From: Lobosporangium transversale
Lineage: Eukaryota; Mortierellomycota; Mortierellomycetes; Mortierellales; Mortierellaceae
Direction: 5' to 3'
Assembly: GCF_002105155.1 (NCBI RefSeq)
Contig: NW_019029040.1
Span: forward strand, 173,092 to 237,091
DNA: 64,000 nt
The position numbers and the translations under genes are program-made. Positions 57,284 through 64,000 of this stretch are shown piece after piece (within the stretch, counting starts at the first letter, position 1; every line of letters begins with the position of its first letter). Below the pieces are notes generated by a model. The model did no database searches. It was not told where the DNA came from and saw nothing but the letters and a program-made list of their open reading frames with translations.

Positions 57284-58333
57284 TGTATCGTTTATTGATT
57301 GATTGATGTGATATAGTGATGATAATATTCGTCGTATGATTGAGGCAATCTGAGTTGATTCGTTCTACAGCCTGACTAACTTGATCTTTTTCTGTACAGC
57401 TCGACGAGACTTGATTTGTCGCATCATTTGCCTACTCGTCTTCTTGCGTTCCCTTGATGTATTTGGGTTGATAAACACTGCTAATAGAGTTTGTTGGGCC
57501 TGTTGAAACCAGAGGGAACCACAGCAACATATCATACCCAAGGTGATACAAATATCTCTGTTGGAGTGAGTGGTGAACTGTGTGTGGTTCAGATGTAGTG
57601 GACATAAACGGCGAAAGAATGCATCGAAAGGATGTGAGCGGTTATGAGAGCAAGGAAGACGGGGTTGGTATGCCTGTTCAAGTCCTTGGCAAGAGAGCAT
57701 GAGTAGCAGTTGTGATCAATGGTATAGTTTCTAGACCCTATCTTCCACGTACAGCATTGCATTATTGTTGTTTTCAGACCTGGCACCAATCATGCGAGGT
57801 ATTTCTTTTTCTGAGGGTTCCTTGTGTTAAACGGCCAGACAGAAAGCTTAGAAGAGTTACAGACACAACGGTGAAAAAAATGTATGTGAGCAAACAGTTT
57901 GTTTATTTGTTGTCTGCATATGCCTTCTTTTATCGCGGGCTTTTTCCTTTTTTGTTCATCTGTGTGCACGAATAAGCAGCTGAAGCATCTCTTTTGTTTC
58001 TGTACATGCACAAACACATTTTGCTAAAACACAAGCCTTTTCCATTGGTGGAGCTGTTGGAGCAAAGAGCATCATATGAAGCCATTCTCTGATAAAAAGA
58101 AGAAAGAAGACTTTTTTTCTTTTGTTGTTACCTTTGACAAGGATGTAGCCACCTGTTTCAAATCAGTTCCTACAGACCGAGTCAAATCTACCCATGTATT
58201 CACCACAGGAGCACAAAGATATAACTTTGTGTAGAGAATCCTCATGCATATTCTGCAGTCGATTGCTCTCTATTAAAGCTCTCTATTTTTTTTATTGTTC
58301 GATGAGCTTTTCTTGCCAGAGAACAATGGAGTG

Positions 58334-58365
<32 letters not shown>

Positions 58366-59232
58366 AGACTTCCTTACGTCCCCCCTCGGTATGTGTATCT
58401 GTCTGAACACGTTCTAACTGACATCCTCTCGACAATCCTCCCAAGGCTGCAGTGTTTGAATGTGTACAGGGAACAAAAGAGGTCTAGATACAGGCTCTCT
58501 TTGTGACATTGAAGGAGATCGCATGTTTCATGGCTATCGAGACAAGGTACCCCTACAGGCACAAGACAAAGGTATAACTCGGTTCAAACTCAAAGGGACG
58601 ATTCTACCAATGGCCTTGTTCTGAATCCACTTGCCTATGGCACAATCCAGACGAAGAGATAGCAGCAGTCTGACGTAGATGAAGAAGATCTCAGCCAGGG
58701 ATTGAAACTTTCACAAGGGTTCCTTAACACGGCGTGTTTTAAAGGCAGCCGGTGAAGACCTGACTGATGAAGACTACGCAAACATAAACTGGAAGAGGAG
58801 CCCCAAACTTCTTGAAAACGTTGGACTCATATTCCATGAGCTAGGGCGATGCTCCATAGCTTGAGCTTTATCGGCAATTCTCTTTGATGTCCTCCTTGCC
58901 TGTGGTTCTTTGGGCTTGCTTCCTTCTCCCTCATCCTCCACAGCTCGAGTCAATTCTGACTTCTTGAGGGACTCCCTTGCACTTTCAAGGAAGTTCAACA
59001 AGCTAATATTGAGTACGTCGTTTCTATTCGTTTGTCTTTGATGGTAGGAACTTCTTTGACTTTAGCTAGCGAATAATCACCCTGTTCGTGATAAGGCAAC
59101 ATGATAAGGCAACGTGATAAGTAAGGCCTAAACAACAGCAACAAGGATATGCCATTCGAGCAAAAGCCGAGAGAAGACGGTGATGAGAGGTGTTCTTTGA
59201 TGCAATTATGGCAAGTTGTATTGTGGGCATCC
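57284..59232. other. Unassigned stretch with scattered short frames
   Basis: Minus-strand frames at 57700-57365 and 59001-58774 are the longest but lack start context and recognised motifs. The first contains a lysine/arginine-rich end, and the second a KKSELTRAVEDEGEGSK segment resembling disordered parts of fungal repeat-family proteins. A long A tract lies at about 58334-58364. No gene is supported. Confidence 0.4.
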
Positions 59233-60788
59233 TTAATTCTTGACCTTCTCGCCGATTTTTGACTGTACGGAACCAGGATAATATTTACCCTCCGATTCTA
59301 ATACAAAAACGATATCTGGTCCAGATGGGTTCTCTTTTGGAAACAAAACAAAAAAAAGCGAGATTAACTTGGATTCATGTATGGAGTCTTTGTTACAGTG
59401 AGTATCTAAGAATTCGTTCATTGTTATAATTCTGGAAGATTGAAATTAAACAGAGCGGGACTGAAATACTCAAAATGTGTGCCCTTTGTGCCAGACGTAG
59501 GGGCGTCTAGCAACACACTATTAACCAATTTAGCCAATCAAGGGTCATCCACTTCAAACAAGTTAATTGCTGCTATAAATGATATTGGCTCAACGATAAT
59601 TGTAAACTCCTTCTTCCTTTGATTAACGACAATTCAAGCAAACGAAACCTCGACCGGAACAGGCTCATTGTACTCCAATATCAAGTCTTTACTATATAGT
59701 AATCTATTCCTTCTTTACGGCTCGACCGAAGGTTTCCCTGATGTCGACACTGGTTTTAATTCCTGCATCCCCTTTGTTAATACGCTTCAGAATTCTAGAT
59801 TACTCATGGCATAGGTTACCAGATTCTTTATATCCTGGATCAGTGAGCGACCACACCAGGCCCTTGATTACTTGCTTCCAAAGGCCTGCATCGGCACGTC
59901 CAATGACGTTCTCTATTATAGTGATCATTGGACGGAGACGACCACAGGACCAAGCATATAGCATCCATTGGCTAGGCGTCATTCTACCTTCGGACAAGTA
60001 AAAAGGGTAAATTGATGAGTATCAAATATAAAACATAAAGGCATTTTTGCTTACGTTCTTCAAGGGGTATACGAAAACCAAACTGCGATTAACCGCCTAT
60101 GAACGCAGGACACAGAACATTTGGTGAGATTATAAACAAGCGTGGATATCCCAGACATCAAGGACCTTTTCCTCCTAATCTTTCATCCGTCTAGCATGAA
60201 TTGATGTGAGAGGGGATGATTCTGGCGAGATTGATGCCCTCAGCAGCAGCATGTAGCATTAATATACCGAGAACTATTAATATACTGACGACACAATCCA
60301 ATATCGTATCACATTTTACCGGTCAAGCGCGTGGCAGCCTTGGCCAAATTCTTGATGTTTTTTTATTCCATGTCCCTGGACGCCTAGAGATTCAAGACGC
60401 GCCGCCTTCACATACTGACACTGAATTGGCCGAACATACAACTAATATGATCTCATTGGCCACAGGTTGCCATCCCGTGCACGCGCACCATGGGACATTT
60501 ATGTCTTTAGAGTGGAGCTATCATCCTAGCTCCCGGTAAACGTTTTGGCGCCCTGGATGATGATAATTGATAGGTCTTCCGCAAATGGCAAGCATCCAGA
60601 TGACAAAGCATACGAGAAAGGATAATTTCCAATACCAGCTGTCCTGGTGATAATAATATGATTTTGGGTCTCATCATCAGACTCTCACTGGGTTCTCCAC
60701 AGGATTCTTCATCTCTATCCGTTTTTACAAAACTCTTTGATAATAGTATCACAAAATCCTGCCTTTTCTTGCACACAAGATCGCACAA
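59233..60788 (-). pseudogene. Decayed coding block, possibly a multicopy accessory ATPase/effector-like family
   Basis: Several minus-strand fragments occur in the order expected of one gene read downwards from 60788: a helical segment with SPGQLVLEIILSRMLCHLD; then RMTPSQWMLYAWSCGRLRP followed by IIENVIGRADAGLWKQ and SLTDPGYKESGNLCHE; then near 59421-59233 LFPKENPSGPDIVFVLES and KYYPGSVQSK. The last part recalls proteins common in Mortierella and arbuscular mycorrhizal fungi, from my memory of such sequences. Frames change repeatedly and stops intervene, so it cannot encode a full protein. It lies directly downstream of the Crinkler-type gene on the same strand. Confidence 0.45.
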
Positions 60789-60988
60789 TGATCATAGCTT
60801 TATAAAGTTCTAAATGCCCCAGTAGAAGGGAGGACGGATTAAACCGCTCTATTTATTCGTCTAAAAGGTAAGTGGATAATGATAGCTCCATTCATAAAGA
60901 ATGAACCATTGTAAAAAATACTCAAGGAACGGGTATAATGCTTTTTTTTAAAAAAAGACAAAATTTCATCCACTTGTTGCTATTCGAT

Positions 60989-63447
60989 TTAATTCTTCAG
61001 ATTCGTACCGGCTGATCCTCCTGAATATGCAGCTTCGATGTCGATTTTTATGACACGCTGTCTTACATGTTTTGAGCATTTATATAGATTCTGGACGACC
61101 GTATTTCTGGTGGTAAGAAAGTTCTGAACCTTAAAATCGTCATATACGTCTCCTGGCACCACAAAATAGAGGAAAATAGTATCATCACTTCCCTTCGACT
61201 TTGATTGCTCTCCCTTCAAGCAGGGTCCAGTAATACAATCAATTATCTCCTTGAATGGTGCTTGCTTGATCGGATGCTCCTCTGATACTGTGACCTGAAA
61301 TAGCTTGTTGGGTCCCAATGCAAAATCAATGCACGGAAATTTAGAATGTTCTGGTACAAACAACTTGCCAGCTGATTGAGTGAGCCCTGATAATTCCTCT
61401 GAAGTCCGGATAAACACCTCTTCTGGATTTGCTGGAAAATCAAGAAATCCTGTTTCGCCTGACTGGAGATCCATAAAGGGAAATCTAATATCACCACGTC
61501 GAAATAAGTGATGAGCATAGATTTCAAACAGTGGGCCTTTATCTATATCCTCTCCGCCTTTGACAAGTCTCGCCAACACATCGACCCACGTGTCATCTTT
61601 CATTTTGTCCATAATCTGTGATTCGACCCAACGAGATGCCCACACCAGGTAGAAGTGGAGGTGGTCAGAAGTGGGGACTCTATGGAGTAAACGACTAAAT
61701 CCACTCGCATCTTTTCCTCGTGCAAAGAGGCTTAGAAGATCTGCTGGTTTCTCGAGTGTTCTAATGGCATCATTGACGTGGAATAACGCAGCTTCTTTAG
61801 CACGCTCAGTATGTTTTTGATTTTTGGATAGTACATCGGCTGGACACTGTAGAACCTGTCTTGGCACGCCCCCCAAGTAGTAAAAAAGCTCCTCCAAAAA
61901 TGCTTCACTCACTACATGAAAAAACTTTACATTGGCTCTACATTCCTTAAGCTCATCCAGACTCCAGAGTGACATGTGATAGTAGCTATTTGGTGTATTT
62001 TCCTTGGTGAGTTCATCGTATTGCCCATAGAGAGTTCTTGGCGATGCTGAAAATATCGTCCTGGCTTCACCTGGTTGAGGATTTTCACCACTATCAACTA
62101 AATACCACGTTTCACGTTGGTCAAGGAAATCTTCGAACATCGTTATATTCCCTTTACGTTTGCAAGTTGTTCCTCCATAAACATAACATTTGGTATGCTG
62201 CTTCTCTTGGAAAATAATAATCGGTGGATTTTCCTCATCGTGTTCGGCAAGGAGGCGGATGGCAAAATAGACCAAAAAGGCTGACTTCCCAATTCCAGGC
62301 GTTCCAGTGACAAAGAGTCGGTTCAAACAAGATACTTCATGAGGGGTACTTAATTCGGATGTAATATGGTCATAAAGCTCTTTATATTCATCTCTGATAT
62401 AAAGATGCCTTGTTTCGGCAACAGGGAAGATACAACCCTCAGGGGCAGTCAACATTTTGGAACCCTTGATACCACCAGAATTTCGGAGCTCGCAAGCCAC
62501 GCTAATAATGCTGCAGTAAATACTATCTCCTGATAACTCCTCCCCCATGTACGAAAGCAGCTTGACCCTCTCTTTCGAGTTTAGAGGCGAGATTACAGGG
62601 TCACCATTCACTATCCCTTTCGTTACAAGCCCTGCTTCTGTAATCGCATCCCTAAGAGCACTCTGCTACCTATACTTGGACGAGCTTTTTTAGAGGGTGA
62701 CTCTGCTAAAGGAGATAGAGTGATCAGAGTCAATATTTTTGATTTATTGCACATCACTCTAAAATGATCAATAACCAGATTCTCGGCCAAAAGCACTCAC
62801 CAGAATCTCCATCTTGTTTTCTTTTCTGACCTATGTATCAAAAGCGAATAATGAGAAAGAACGTTGAGTTATCAAGACACAAACCAAATGGTGATATTAT
62901 GCACATGGCCGTTTAAGATACAAACCAAGCTTCATCAGCTGAAAATATCAACAATCAGTCCATCAAGAGCCAAGGATATACCTCGCTGTGGTGGCTTGAC
63001 AAAAACATGGATAGTTTCCTTGGAAGTTCAGAATTGAATATGTCCCCAAGCTCCCTTGACGCGATTGTGAGAGCCTCTTTTGACTCGATTTCTGACTCAA
63101 AGATGGCCTCGCCTTTGTCAGGGATGGAGACCTTGTAGAGGGTGAGCTGGTCAGCGTCAATATCCTTAAATGCATTGGCTTTCTCTGTTTTGATGGCTTG
63201 CTTGAGCATCCCGACCGATTTATCGCAGAAAATCTCTACTGGAACGACGTTGCTTCTCCCTCGACAACGCAGTTCAGCAGTAGCAGTTGGCGCGCTTTTT
63301 TCGTTGTGGGCGCTGGTTTACTCTTTTTCGTTTATTGAGTGTGGAGGCATCCTCAGGCTTATTTGCAGTCATTTTTTTTTGTGCTTGGCTCTCTGTGGAA
63401 TCATTTGCAGCCATGTTTTTTTGTGTTGAGCTCCTTGTGGCGGCCAT
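60989..63447 (-). pseudogene. Crinkler (CRN)-type P-loop NTPase gene with frameshifted 5' end
   Basis: The uninterrupted 3' part (62611-60989, 540 codons) has a Walker A GTPGIGKS, a probable Walker B in ETWYLVDSG, a helical middle, and a C-terminal domain with CIDFALGPNKLFQVTVS, resembling the PD-(D/E)xK-like nuclease seen in some CRN proteins. Upstream, 63230-62990 encodes the ubiquitin-like header (LKQAIKTEKANAFKDIDADQ, LTLYKVSIPD). Short exons with a basic nuclear-signal-like run (QKRKQ and SKKARPS) connect them. The header is out of frame with the segment before it, which meets a stop at 63236-63238. A second single-base shift lies near 62662-62670. CRN proteins are host-directed or self-regulatory effectors in oomycetes and are also found in early-diverging fungi. 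The gene is probably inactive as read, or the indels are assembly errors. Confidence 0.65.
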
Positions 63448-64000
63448 TGAAAATTAAGATGAGTGGGACTGAGTGTGGTTGAAATGCAGGGAGAATGATG
63501 GCTAAATAGGCAAAGGTATATTCTTACTCTTTCACCCGTGGTCACGGTATGGAAACAATAATGAAAAATGTGTAAGGCAAAAAAAAAAAGAAGGAAAGGA
63601 AAAGAAAGGCAATAAATGAAGGCTTGGAATGAATAAAAGAGGTAAGTGGTGAAATATGAAAAAGGTGGCGAAAATGAAGTGGAGCAAAGGAAAGAAAGGA
63701 GCGACAACTGATAAAATTTGTTCCTTTATTTCGAGGTTAGGCTTTGCGTGAGAAAATATTTTTTTCAAATCAGCCACGTGCCATTTTCAGGGTCATTATG
63801 ACGTGACAGAGGACGAAGTTCAAACTTGACATTTTGGCTGGAGGTCTCTTTTTTTTAAATTTGAAAGAGTTTCTAAGTCAAACACACCGCTAGGAAAGGC
63901 TCTTTTTTTTTCTAAGTCATTTACACCATAGGGAATAGCTTTTTTCTTATTTCTTTTAATTTTTTTATATTTTTTTAAAGGTGAGATGATGATGAGAGGT
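63448..64000. other. Upstream sequence of the Crinkler-type gene
   Basis: Runs of T on the plus strand and A/G-rich stretches near 63575-63700. Nothing coding is supported before the window ends. Confidence 0.45.

Noticed and set aside
57365..57700. 111-codon minus-strand frame between the Fanzor-like and later pseudogenes
   Set aside because: It was considered as a Fanzor N-terminus, but no matching motif or phase links it to the downstream segments.

Overview
The window is nuclear DNA of a filamentous fungus, most probably Mortierellomycotina (Mortierella, Linnemannia or Podila and relatives). This is inferred from four things: short GT-AG introns in most genes; many 18-30 nt poly(A)/poly(T) tracts in introns and spacers; a NACHT-WD40 protein with pentapeptide repeats; and Crinkler-type and Fanzor/TnpB-like sequences, which are expanded in early-diverging fungi. 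No taxonomic search could be run. Exon boundaries were worked out by hand from splice signals, reading phase and family conservation, and exon lengths are phase-consistent wherever exons are listed.

Layout. 1-8.3 kb: a cytosolic BtuF-like (vitamin B12/iron-siderophore binding fold) gene, a tandem CCCH zinc-finger gene and a 12-exon choline-transporter-like (CTL/PNS1) gene. 8.3-15.7 kb: mostly unassigned sequence with decayed coding-like fragments, one tentative hypothetical gene and a 51-bp direct repeat. 15.7-29.4 kb: a 1,429-residue low-complexity protein with C-terminal zinc fingers, eIF4A, the large subunit of replication protein A (RPA1, divergent from eIF4A), and a two-exon protein carrying an integrase-type H2C2 zinc finger. 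29.4-33.4 kb: a 4-kb gene-free stretch with microsatellites and a collapsed tRNA remnant. 33.4-41.5 kb: a seven-exon gene resembling the AF4/FMR2 (super elongation complex scaffold) family, an Alba-domain RNase P/MRP-type protein, and a 76-residue CENP-W-like histone-fold gene. 42-48.1 kb: a 2,018-residue STAND receptor (alpha-helical N-terminus, NACHT, pentapeptide repeats, about 16 WD40 repeats). 48.1-52.6 kb: poly(A)-rich spacer with a small three-exon gene of unknown function. 52.6-55.8 kb: an alpha-arrestin-like gene. 55.8-64 kb: an accessory-looking block with a frameshifted Fanzor/TnpB-like gene, a decayed coding block, and a Crinkler-type NTPase gene whose 5' end is frameshifted.

How it fits together. 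The first 55 kb is mainly conserved core biology: translation, replication, transcription elongation, RNA processing, kinetochore, membrane transport and trafficking. The STAND receptor sits between this and the right end. The right end holds decayed selfish and effector-like genes and has few homopolymer tracts. Promoter features worth noting are an MCB-type ACGCGT element 54 nt upstream of RPA1, a 10-bp perfect inverted repeat in the shared eIF4A/RPA1 promoter, and a GTCACGTG element in the shared Alba/CENP-W promoter.
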